A DNA stretch of 7,301 nucleotides from DATLAN01 sp035527455 (GCA_035527455.1 DATLAN010000650.1:1-7301); one strand, 5' to 3'. Counted from the first letter of the stretch, positions 1 to 5,693 are shown. The notes: a model not told the origin generated them from the letters alone. Translations and numbers: made by a program.

Positions 1-144
1 CTGACAACTGACAACTGACAACTGACAACTGACAACTGACAACTGACAACTGACAACTGACAACTGACAACTGACAACTGACAACCGACAACCGACAACC
101 GACAACTGACAACTGACAACTGACAACTGACAACTGACAACTGA
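1..144. repeat. Heptanucleotide tandem array (CTGACAA)n
   Basis: Twenty complete 7-bp units lie head to tail from position 1 to 140, and a partial unit CTGA ends the array at 144. Seventeen units read CTGACAA; units 13, 14 and 15 (85-105) read CCGACAA. The array probably continues left of the window. Seven-base short tandem repeats of this kind are well documented in filamentous cyanobacteria (STRR sequences), and I associate them with large planctomycete genomes too. Seven is not a multiple of three and no gene covers the array, so it is almost certainly non-coding and prone to slippage. Confidence 0.97.
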
Positions 145-158
145 TTTCTCACCACTTC

Positions 159-184
159 CCCCCGCAACGCAGTGCGGGGGCGTT
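159..184 (-). repeat. REP-like hairpin element, AACG family, copy 1
   Basis: On the plus strand an 8-base arm (159-166) pairs perfectly with 173-180 around the hexaloop ACGCAG (167-172), followed at once by CGTT (181-184). Read on the minus strand this is AACG, an 8-bp stem beginning CCC, and the loop CTGCGT. The same plan occurs at 5694-5719 and 5749-5774 with different stem bases that still pair. There is no T-run after the stem, so it is unlikely to be an ordinary intrinsic terminator. It lies between the two heptamer arrays, with its AACG foot toward the ribonuclease HI gene. Confidence 0.75.
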
Positions 185-190
185 CCTCGA

Positions 191-274
191 CTCACCACTA
201 TCCACTCACCACTATCCACTATCCACTCACCACTATCCACTATCCACTATCCACTATCCACTCCCCACTCCCCA
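191..274. repeat. Second heptanucleotide array, CTATCCA/CTCACCA/CTCCCCA
   Basis: Twelve 7-bp units lie in perfect phase. With C = CTCACCA, T = CTATCCA and G = CTCCCCA, the order is C T, C T T, C T T T T, G G. The last base of the last unit is the A of the ribonuclease HI start codon. The plus strand has no G at all from 190 to 275, so the minus strand is C-free and G-rich. The run of T units growing from one to two to four suggests stepwise slippage. The array occupies the place where a ribosome binding site would be expected. Confidence 0.95.
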
Positions 275-738
275 TGCCCCCATCCACTCCCGAGGTCCAA
301 CTCTTCACCGACGGCGGTTGCAGCGGCAATCCCGGGCCGGGCGGCTGGGCCTTCCTGCTGCGGCATCCGGCTTCCGGCAAGGAAGTGGAGGAGTTCGGGG
401 CCGAACGCGAGACGACCAACAACCGCATGGAAATGATGGCCGCGATCCGCGGGCTGGAGAAGCTCAAGCGGCCCACCTACGTCGAGCTGGTCACCGACAG
501 CGTCTACGTCGGCCGCGGCATCAGCGAGTGGCTGCCCCGCTGGAAGGCCAACGGCTGGCGCCGCCGCGTCGGCAAGACGACGGCCGAGATCAAGAACGAA
601 GACCTCTGGCGCCGCCTCGACGAGCTGCTGGGTTTCCACCGCGTGAAGTTCACCCACGTCCGCGGCCACGCCGGCCACGCGGAAAACGAGCGCTGCGACG
701 AACTCGCCGTGGCGGCCTACCAGAAGTATCTCCGGTAG
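274..738 (+). CDS. rnhA: Ribonuclease HI
   Basis: This 154-residue cytoplasmic enzyme should cut the RNA strand of RNA-DNA hybrids (R-loops, replication primers) with two metal ions. It aligns closely with E. coli RNase HI (155 residues) along its whole length. Catalytic residues are visible as D13 in FTDGG, E53 in NNRMEMMAA, D75 in TDS and D142 in ENERCDELA. H132 in GHAGH matches the catalytic-loop histidine H124. The central basic stretch near W95-R98 corresponds to the substrate-binding handle. I chose the ATG at 274 because the family homology begins eight residues later. A GTG at 172 in the same frame would add 34 residues encoded only by the heptamer repeat. Oddly, no Shine-Dalgarno sequence precedes the ATG; the heptamer array abuts it directly. 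No promoter is recognisable upstream. The protein family is near certain; the start is likely. Confidence 0.96.
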   Translation: MPPSTPEVQLFTDGGCSGNPGPGGWAFLLRHPASGKEVEEFGAERETTNNRMEMMAAIRGLEKLKRPTYVELVTDSVYVGRGISEWLPRWKANGWRRRVGKTTAEIKNEDLWRRLDELLGFHRVKFTHVRGHAGHAENERCDELAVAAYQKYLR

Positions 739-747
739 CCGTCACAC

Positions 748-820
748 ACTCACCCCTTGCCTCCGCAGCACACTCGCCCCACCCAACGCCCGCAGTAAAC
801 TCGCCCCACCCAACGCCCGC
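748..820 (+). repeat. Short direct repeat downstream of rnhA, 27-bp period
   Basis: Positions 772-793 and 799-820 are identical over 22 bp, separated by AGTAA, giving a period of 27 bp. The segment before them (748-771) is a degenerate third copy that begins ACTCACCCC and contains CCGCAGCA. Each exact copy contains AACGCCCGC, which matches the left foot of the AACG hairpin family. The second copy continues into that family's loop sequence. No open reading frame of note uses this stretch. It looks like local duplication beside a decayed hairpin element. Confidence 0.85.
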
Positions 821-829
821 CGGCTGCGA
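812..829 (+). repeat. Left half of an AACG-family REP-like element (decayed)
   Basis: AACG (812-815) is followed by eight bases starting CCC (816-823) and then CTGCGA (824-829). This matches the foot, left stem arm and loop of the three complete copies in order and spacing. The pairing right arm is absent: the next bases are TACTGTGT. It is read as a truncated or mutated copy because the spacing fits exactly, but with only half the structure present coincidence cannot be excluded. Confidence 0.45.
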
Positions 830-872
830 TACTGTGTTTAGCCCGGTCATGCAGTAGACGCACGTCCGGATG

Positions 873-1016
873 GTCAAGTCAATACGATCGGTTTGGTCTG
901 GGACCGGAGTCAAGACGGGCTTGACGCCAGATTTTCATGTAATAGAATTATGGTATGCTGCTGCAAGACCGTTGTTTTTCAGATAGGTTCGGCCTCATAG
1001 CTGGTCAAAACTTGAC
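873..1016 (+). promoter_or_regulatory. Cluster of GTCAA half-sites, candidate operators
   Basis: Six copies of GTCAA or its complement TTGAC lie within 144 bp: 873-877, 878-882, 909-913, 921-925 (reverse), 1004-1008 and 1012-1016 (reverse). Two pairs form inverted repeats. GTCAAG-N5-CTTGAC (909-925) overlaps the -35 box of the likely promoter. GTCAA-N3-TTGAC (1004-1016) ends just before the ribosome binding site. A random 5-mer on either strand would be expected well under once in this length. The position suggests autoregulation of the downstream operon, as is common for toxin-antitoxin modules. The regulator is not identified. Confidence 0.5.
921..948 (+). promoter_or_regulatory. Sigma-70-type promoter for the PIN operon
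   Basis: A -35 box TTGACG (921-926) and a -10 box TAGAAT (943-948) are separated by 16 bp. Each matches five of six consensus bases. They sit in the only clearly AT-rich stretch of the region. Transcription would start near 955, leaving a leader of roughly 80 nt before the start codon at 1034. The -35 box overlaps the inverted repeat at 909-925. Confidence 0.6.
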
Positions 1017-1019
1017 AGT

Positions 1020-1025
1020 GGGAGG
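1020..1025 (+). promoter_or_regulatory. Ribosome binding site of the 272-residue gene
   Basis: GGGAGG at 1020-1025 lies 8 nt before the ATG at 1034, a good Shine-Dalgarno match at normal spacing. It supports this start and contrasts with rnhA, which has none. Confidence 0.8.
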
Positions 1026-1033
1026 CTTTTATC

Positions 1034-1852
1034 ATGGCTAAGAGAAAACCCGCAAAGCCCAAGGCAACCGCGACATTCGAGGTCAGGCTTGTCGCACCCG
1101 GGTTGCTACCCGAGAAGATTCCGCTGCGCCAGGTCAGCGACGCTCTTTCGGCAGTTCAGGACCTCGCCAGCGGTCGAGACCCGTTCGAGCAACAACAAGT
1201 TCCGCCTGAAAGGGCCATTGGTCTGATAGACGTGCGCCGAGGATCGGCCGTTTACAGTTGTCTGTCTCGTGCGCCGGATGAGGCGCTGGCGAATCTCGCC
1301 AAAGTAGGCGAATTGCTTTCCGCTCCGGACTGCGACGAGGCCAACGGCGACGGTTTGGTGACGGTGTTGCGCCCGCTCCAATCGTTGAGCGAAGTCGCAA
1401 GAACCATTGGGTGTGTTGTTGAAATCACCGCAAAAGGTCGGAAGCGAGAACCGTTGTGCGTGGTGGGAAAAGACGACTTCCGAAGGATTTCCAGCAGACT
1501 ATTCGTGACCGGCGAAACAACGGTAGTGGGCACGGTCGAACGGGTAGGCGGCGCTACGGGCATGAGGTGCCTCATGCGTGTACCAGGAAGGCGCCGAATC
1601 CTGTATTGCGACGTGAATAGCAGAGACCTGGTAAGACGCTTGGGCCAGTGTCTGTACGAGCAAATCGCCGCCGTGGGAACGGCACGTTGGATCCACCGTC
1701 CCTGGAAACTCTACGAGTTCACCATCAACGATTTCACGCGGCCGCGGCTGGGCGACACGACCGAGGCGATCGAAAAGCTCCGAGGTGCCGGCCTGAGCGC
1801 TTGGGATGAGATCGACGATCCGGAGGAATACGTTCGGGAATTACGGTCATGA
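1034..1852 (+). CDS. Uncharacterised 272-aa protein paired with a PIN ribonuclease; possible antitoxin
   Basis: I do not recognise a named family. The protein is soluble, with no signal peptide or membrane segment. It begins with a lysine-rich tail (residues 1-10). An alpha/beta region follows (about 14-95), with FEVRLVAPG and later GSAVYSCL. A beta-rich region (about 160-235) contains GTVERVGG, a run of strands with RVPGRRRILYCDV, and LYEQIAAVGTARW. That last part looks like a small beta-barrel, though this is only an impression. The C-terminal tail (241-272) carries W257, D261-D262, Y266, R268 and R271. Its stop overlaps the start of the PIN gene by 4 bp (ATGA), so the two are translationally coupled. 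By analogy with VapBC, the first gene could restrain the nuclease, and the arginine-bearing tail could reach its active site. At 272 residues it is far longer than usual antitoxins, so a substrate-guiding or other partner role is equally open. Confidence 0.6.
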   Translation: MAKRKPAKPKATATFEVRLVAPGLLPEKIPLRQVSDALSAVQDLASGRDPFEQQQVPPERAIGLIDVRRGSAVYSCLSRAPDEALANLAKVGELLSAPDCDEANGDGLVTVLRPLQSLSEVARTIGCVVEITAKGRKREPLCVVGKDDFRRISSRLFVTGETTVVGTVERVGGATGMRCLMRVPGRRRILYCDVNSRDLVRRLGQCLYEQIAAVGTARWIHRPWKLYEFTINDFTRPRLGDTTEAIEKLRGAGLSAWDEIDDPEEYVRELRS

Positions 1853-2361
1853 CTGACATGATTGGCATTGACTCGATGATTCTGATATATGCCGGACTGG
1901 TGCCTCGCAAGTCCGGTAAGTTATCCAAAGAGTTGGGAGAACTCGGGGTTCGAGCCAAACTCTTGCTGCATATGCGGCGCAAAGATATCATCGTTCTGCC
2001 GACCATAGCTGTCTCGGAGGTGCTCGTTCCCGTGCCGGCAGCACAAAGGGGGCTGCTGCTCACCGAGTTATCAGGTCGCTTCTTGTGCCCGTCTTTCGAT
2101 CTGCAGGCTGCCGCCCTAGCCGCCGACCTGTGGTCGACCCACAAGAAACTTCCAAACGACTTGCAGTACAAGAATCGGCATGTACTCCGGGCCGACGCGA
2201 TGATCGTGGCAGCGGCCAAATCGGCCGGAGCGACGAAATTCTACAGTCACGACAAGAGGTGTCGTGCGCTGGCTGACAGCCTGATGATCGGCTGCGATCT
2301 GCCCACACACGACCCCGATGACATGTTCATCGTGGAGGACATACGGCGCGGCGACGTCTGA
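1849..2361 (+). CDS. PIN-domain ribonuclease (VapC-like toxin candidate)
   Basis: This 170-residue cytoplasmic protein has the PIN fold signature of metal-dependent RNases. The acidic residues that bind Mg2+/Mn2+ are in order and intact: D8 in GIDSMILIY, E57 in PTIAVSEVL, D116 in RADAMIVAAAKSAGA and D135 in SHDKR. VapC toxins, which usually run to about 130-150 residues, cut tRNA or rRNA; this one is slightly longer, with an insert around residues 95-112. It is the second gene of an operon, overlapping the upstream 272-residue gene by 4 bp. Translational coupling fits the lack of a strong Shine-Dalgarno sequence of its own. An in-frame ATG at 1858 is an alternative start and would still keep the whole fold. 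Its stop lies 15 bp from the stop of the converging sulfatase gene. The fold is secure; a toxin role is inferred from the arrangement, and the target RNA is unknown. Confidence 0.85.
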   Translation: MTDMIGIDSMILIYAGLVPRKSGKLSKELGELGVRAKLLLHMRRKDIIVLPTIAVSEVLVPVPAAQRGLLLTELSGRFLCPSFDLQAAALAADLWSTHKKLPNDLQYKNRHVLRADAMIVAAAKSAGATKFYSHDKRCRALADSLMIGCDLPTHDPDDMFIVEDIRRGDV

Positions 2362-2376
2362 GCAATCTTACCCTCC

Positions 2377-3864
2377 TCACTCCCCCGGCCGCCAAGGCGT
2401 GGGGCCGTTCGGCTTTCCCTCGAGGAACTTGGCGCCGACCTCCTTGTACCAGGCGTGTAGTTGGGTACGCATCTTGGCGACCTGCTCGGGCAGCTTCGCG
2501 GCCAGGTCGTTCTGCTCGCCGACGTCGCTTTCGAGATCGTAAAGGTGGGTGCGGCCGTCCTCGAAGCGTTCGATCAGCTTGTAGCGGCCCATGCGGATCG
2601 CTCCGCCGGGGATGCCGCCTTGGTTGCTGTAGTGCGGATAGTGCCAATAGAGGGCGTCGCGGTCGAGCGTGTCGCCGCCGCGGAGCAAGGGCACCAGGCT
2701 CACGCCGTCGCGGTGCTGCTGCGGTCGGGCCTTCACCGCGGCGGCGTCGAGAATCGTCGGATAGAAGTCGGTGCTGATCACCGGCACGCCGCACGTGCTG
2801 CCGGGCCTGGTCACGCCGGGCCACTTGATCATGTACGGCTCGCGGATGCCGCCTTCGTAGAGCCAGCCCTTGCCGCCGCGCAGCGGAAGGTTGCTCGTCG
2901 GCGAACCTTCCGAAGTGGACAGGCCGCCGTTGTCCGACATGAACACCACGACCGTCTTGTCGTCGATCCCCAACGCGTCGAGCTTGTCGAGCACGCGGCC
3001 GACCGCCCGGTCCATCGACTCCATCATGGCCGCGTACGTGGCGTGGCACTGGCGGATCCGCACGCGGCGCGGCTGGTCGGTCGGCCAGGCCTGTTCCTCG
3101 TCGGCGAATTCCTCGGCCCCGGCGTCCGCCAGCGCGGCCGCCTTCTTCTCGTACTTGTCGATCAGCTCCTGCGGCGCCCGAAGCGGCGTGTGGACCGAGT
3201 AGAACGAGAGGTAGACCAGAAACGGCTGGCCGGCCGCGTGGAAGTCGTCGATGATGCCGCAGGCGTCGCGGGAGAGCCGCTCGGGCAGGTGCTCGCCCAC
3301 CGGGCCGTCGGTGATGGTGGGCATGTAATAGGGCGAGAAGTACCCGCAGCGAAACGGCCCTCCGGCGTTGTGCCCGGCCACGTTGACGTCGAAGCCCTGG
3401 GCCTTCGGCCAGAACTCCTCGGTCGGGCCCAGGTGCCACTTGCCCAGGAAAGCGGTCTGGTATCCGGCCTCTTGGAGCGCCTCGGCCAGCGTCACTTCTT
3501 CGATCGGCATCCGGTCGAAGAGCGGCGCCGGCAGGAACCGACCCGCCCGGTTGCCGGAAAAGAAATTCGTCGCGCCGACGCGGGTGGGATACTTGCCGGT
3601 CATGATGCTGTACCGCGTGGGGCTGCAGACCGGGTTGGCCGCGTAGCCGTCGGTGAACCGCATCCCGCCCCGGGCGATCCGGTCCACGTTGGGCGTCTCG
3701 TAGAACGTGTTCGGGTTGTAAGCGCCGATGTCCATGTAGCCGAGGTCGTCGACCAGGAAGAAGACGACGTTGGGCGGTTGCGTTTGGGCTTGGGCCAGGC
3801 CGGCGGAAAGCGTCAGCATCGTGGCCGCGGCAATCGTGGCGATCAAGAGTTGGTAAGGTCGCAT
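2377..3864 (-). CDS. Secreted sulfatase 1 (type I, formylglycine-dependent)
   Basis: This 495-residue hydrolase should remove sulfate esters from sulfated glycans outside the cytoplasm. Residues 1-26 are a signal peptide with a cleavage site after AQA. The C-x-P-x-R motif C80-S-P-T-R84 marks the cysteine converted to formylglycine. Metal ligands are visible as D39-D40 in LVDDLG and D311-N312 in SDNGG. Further active-site residues are K142 and H144 in GKWHLG, H225 in SVHTP and K332 in GKGW. The C-terminal subdomain has the usual YKLIERFEDGRTHLYDLESDVGEQNDLA-type strand region (about 428-454). The ATG at 3864 is chosen because GGAG lies 7 nt upstream and the signal peptide begins there. A further in-frame start at 4167 would run through the divergent promoter region into sulfatase 2. 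The substrate cannot be read from the sequence; the best description is an arylsulfatase or N-acetylhexosamine/iduronate-type sulfatase relative. Confidence 0.93.
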   Translation of the reverse strand: MRPYQLLIATIAAATMLTLSAGLAQAQTQPPNVVFFLVDDLGYMDIGAYNPNTFYETPNVDRIARGGMRFTDGYAANPVCSPTRYSIMTGKYPTRVGATNFFSGNRAGRFLPAPLFDRMPIEEVTLAEALQEAGYQTAFLGKWHLGPTEEFWPKAQGFDVNVAGHNAGGPFRCGYFSPYYMPTITDGPVGEHLPERLSRDACGIIDDFHAAGQPFLVYLSFYSVHTPLRAPQELIDKYEKKAAALADAGAEEFADEEQAWPTDQPRRVRIRQCHATYAAMMESMDRAVGRVLDKLDALGIDDKTVVVFMSDNGGLSTSEGSPTSNLPLRGGKGWLYEGGIREPYMIKWPGVTRPGSTCGVPVISTDFYPTILDAAAVKARPQQHRDGVSLVPLLRGGDTLDRDALYWHYPHYSNQGGIPGGAIRMGRYKLIERFEDGRTHLYDLESDVGEQNDLAAKLPEQVAKMRTQLHAWYKEVGAKFLEGKPNGPTPWRPGE

Positions 3865-3891
3865 GGTCGTTCTCCAGCTATGTGACGTGAA

Positions 3892-3948
3892 AGTAGCCAT
3901 CTCGCTCCGCGAGATGAAGCTTCGTCTCGCCCCAGCGAGACGGCTACT
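3892..3948. repeat. GTAG-type REP pair (BIME-like) in the sulfatase 1 leader
   Basis: Two hairpins face each other. The plus-strand unit is GTAG (3893-3896), then an 8-bp stem CATCTCGC (3898-3905) pairing with 3909-3916 around TCC. The minus-strand unit is GTAG (complement of 3944-3947), then CGTCTCGC pairing (3935-3942 with 3923-3930) around a 4-nt loop. The palindromic AAGCTT (3917-3922) lies between them. The outer AGTAGC (3892-3897) also pairs with GCTACT (3943-3948), so the whole 57 nt can fold as a three-way junction. The stems differ by an A-T to G-C swap that keeps pairing. This is the classic plan of REP units arranged as a bacterial interspersed mosaic element, normally mobilised by RAYT transposases, none of which is encoded here. 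Confidence 0.75.
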
Positions 3949-3959
3949 ATGCAAAGCCC

Positions 3960-3988
3960 AGTATGGTCCGTCGGCCGACCGCTGTAAA
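3960..3988 (-). promoter_or_regulatory. Candidate promoter of sulfatase 1 with an internal palindrome
   Basis: On the minus strand TTTACA (complement of 3983-3988) and CATACT (complement of 3960-3965) are separated by exactly 17 bp. The spacer contains the perfect 10-bp palindrome GTCGGCCGAC (3970-3979), a natural place for a repressor or activator to bind. Transcription would start near 3953 and the leader would include the GTAG hairpin pair. The -35 matches five of six consensus bases and the -10 only four, so confidence is moderate to low. Confidence 0.4.
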
Positions 3989-4015
3989 GCGTCGAGTTCC
4001 TCCCGCGGACTTGAC

Positions 4016-4044
4016 TTGGCGATTCCCATCAGCGAGACTATACC
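4016..4044 (+). promoter_or_regulatory. Candidate promoter of sulfatase 2
   Basis: TTGGCG (4016-4021) and TATACC (4039-4044) are 17 bp apart and would start transcription near 4051, about 40 nt before the start codon. CTTGAC (4010-4015) and GTCAAG (4045-4050) flank the boxes symmetrically. With the minus-strand promoter at 3960-3988 this gives back-to-back promoters for the divergent sulfatases. Both boxes deviate from consensus, and an alternative sigma factor cannot be excluded. Confidence 0.35.
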
Positions 4045-4079
4045 GTCAAGTGCCCCGCGACACTCTCTCGAAAGCAGCA

Positions 4080-4085
4080 AAGGAG
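4080..4085 (+). promoter_or_regulatory. Ribosome binding site of sulfatase 2
   Basis: AAGGAG at 4080-4085 is 6 nt before the ATG at 4092. It fixes the start there rather than at the upstream in-frame ATG at 3963, whose extra 43 residues show no homology and would bury the signal peptide. Confidence 0.8.
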
Positions 4086-4091
4086 CTACCC

Positions 4092-5663
4092 ATGCTCGCA
4101 CGGCCCACAATCCTGATTTCCGTCGCACTGACGGCCTTGACCCTCGCACCGGCGACGACCATGGCACAGGCCGCCAAAGGTCCCGACGTCGTGATCATCA
4201 TCGGCGACGATATCGGCTACTCGGACTTCGGCTGCTACGGCGGGGAGATCGACACGCCGAACATCGACAAGCTGGCCGCCGCCGGGCTCCGTTTCACGCA
4301 GTACCACACCGAGAACATGTGCGCCCCCACCCGCGCTACGCTGTTGACCGGGCGCTACTACATCCGCGGTTTCAGCCAAGGCGACAACGTGACCACTGCC
4401 GAGGTCCTCTCCGCGGCCGGCTACCGAACTTGCATGTCGGGCAAGTGGCATTGCACGGACGATCGAGGCGGCCGCGACGCACCGCGGAACCGCGGATTCG
4501 ACAGGTTCTTCGGCACGCCGATCGGCTGCGGCAGCTTCTTCGCCCCGCTGATGCTCACCCGCGACGGCCAGCCGGCCGAGCACCAGTGGCAGAACGACCC
4601 GGACTTCTACTACACCGACGCGATCAGCGACAACGCGGCCCGTTACGTCCGAGAGACGCCGAAGGATACCCCGCTCTTTCTCTACGTGGCCTACACGGCC
4701 GCCCATTGGCCGCTGCACGCCAGGCCGGAGGATATCGCCAAGTACCAAGGTAAATACGCCATGGGCTGGGACAAGCTGCGGGAACGGCGCTTGGCGCGAA
4801 TGAAGGAATTGGGCGTGGTGAAGCCCGACGTGCGTCTCTCGCCGCGCCATCCACAGGTGCCCGCCTGGGAAGACGAGCCGAACCAGGCCTGGCAACAACG
4901 GCGGATGGAGGTCTACGCCGCCCAGATCGACCGGATGGACGTCGGGATCGGGCAGGTGATCGGTGCCTTGGAGGAGACCGGCCGGCTGGACAACGCGCTG
5001 ATCATGCTGACCATCGACAACGGCGGTTGTTACGTCGAGTACGGCGCGACGCGGAAGGGATCGTTCCTCAACGCGACCACGCGCGACGGACGCCCGCTTA
5101 CCGTCGGCAACCGCCCGGACGTCATGCCGGGACCGGAAGATACCTGGCAGAGTTACGGCTACGGTTGGGCCAACGCCAGCAACACGCCGTTGCGGCTGTT
5201 CAAGCAATTCGACCACCAGGGCGGCATCCGCGTGCCGCTTGTGGTTTCTTGGCCGGAGGTCATCGCCGACGTCGGACGGACCACCGACCAGGTCGCCCAC
5301 GTGATCGACCTGCTGCCGACCGCGCTGGACGCCGCGGGGGTCGCGTACCCCAAAACGTTCCAGGACCGGCCAATCGCCCCGGCCGACGGCAAGAGCCTGC
5401 TGCCCATCTTCCGCTCTCAGCAGCGCGAGGGCCACGACGCGTTGTTCTGGAAGTTCGCCCACGGCCGGGCCGTCCGGCAAGGCAAGTGGAAACTCGTCGC
5501 CGTGGACAAGTTGCCCTGGGAACTCTACGACCTCGAAGCCGATCCCGCCGAACTGACCGATCTGGCCGAGCAGATGCCGGAGAAGGTCGACGAACTTCAG
5601 AAGCTGTGGGAGAACTGGAACGCAACGTCCAGGCCGGCGACGGAACCAAGGAAAAGCAAATGA
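4092..5663 (+). CDS. Secreted sulfatase 2 (arylsulfatase, probable S1_4-like)
   Basis: This 523-residue sulfate-ester hydrolase has a signal peptide (residues 1 to about 25-27, ending in ATTMAQA), so it should act in the periplasm or outside the cell. The formylglycine motif is C77-A-P-T-R81. Other catalytic-site residues are D39-D40 in GDDIG, K118 and H120 in GKWH, H205 in TAAHWP, D309-N310 in IDNGG, and K371 and H375 in LFKQFDHQGGIR. The stretch YGYGWANASNTPLRLFKQF (about 356-373) is typical of the arylsulfatase branch that includes the Pseudomonas aeruginosa enzyme, which SulfAtlas places in S1_4; this assignment is from memory of the motif. An insert of about 45 residues (220-265) is rich in charged residues. 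The gene is divergent from sulfatase 1 and codirectional with sulfatase 3. It may share a transcript with sulfatase 3, although two hairpin elements separate them. The natural substrate is unknown. Confidence 0.94.
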   Translation: MLARPTILISVALTALTLAPATTMAQAAKGPDVVIIIGDDIGYSDFGCYGGEIDTPNIDKLAAAGLRFTQYHTENMCAPTRATLLTGRYYIRGFSQGDNVTTAEVLSAAGYRTCMSGKWHCTDDRGGRDAPRNRGFDRFFGTPIGCGSFFAPLMLTRDGQPAEHQWQNDPDFYYTDAISDNAARYVRETPKDTPLFLYVAYTAAHWPLHARPEDIAKYQGKYAMGWDKLRERRLARMKELGVVKPDVRLSPRHPQVPAWEDEPNQAWQQRRMEVYAAQIDRMDVGIGQVIGALEETGRLDNALIMLTIDNGGCYVEYGATRKGSFLNATTRDGRPLTVGNRPDVMPGPEDTWQSYGYGWANASNTPLRLFKQFDHQGGIRVPLVVSWPEVIADVGRTTDQVAHVIDLLPTALDAAGVAYPKTFQDRPIAPADGKSLLPIFRSQQREGHDALFWKFAHGRAVRQGKWKLVAVDKLPWELYDLEADPAELTDLAEQMPEKVDELQKLWENWNATSRPATEPRKSK

Positions 5664-5693
5664 CCCGTGGGAAACGCCGGAAAACACGCAAAC

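Noticed and set aside
172..273. Upstream GTG start giving a 34-residue N-terminal extension of RNase HI
   Set aside because: The extension is simply the heptamer array in translation and has no counterpart in the family; homology starts eight residues after the ATG at 274.
1..274. CRISPR array
   Set aside because: The units are 7 bp, contiguous and without spacers, so they are simple tandem repeats.
772..820. CRISPR-like repeat pair
   Set aside because: There are only two exact 22-bp copies with a 5-bp gap and no cas genes nearby.
1012..1017. TTGACA as a second -35 box
   Set aside because: It is 17 bp from the start codon, with no room for a -10 box and leader, and is better read as a half-site of the inverted repeat 1004-1016.
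2362..2376. Bidirectional terminator between the convergent PIN and sulfatase 1 genes
   Set aside because: Only 15 bp separate the stops and no stem-loop is visible there.
3892..3948. tRNA or riboswitch, because of the three-way junction shape
   Set aside because: At 57 nt it lacks T-loop and CCA-proximal features and any known aptamer core; two inverted GTAG hairpins explain it fully.
3963..4091. Longer sulfatase 2 reading frame starting at 3963
   Set aside because: A good ribosome binding site and signal peptide place the start at 4092; the upstream part covers the promoter region.
3865..4167. Longer sulfatase 1 reading frame starting at 4167 on the minus strand
   Set aside because: The extra 101 residues have no family homology, would hide the signal peptide, and cross the divergent promoters and the start of sulfatase 2.
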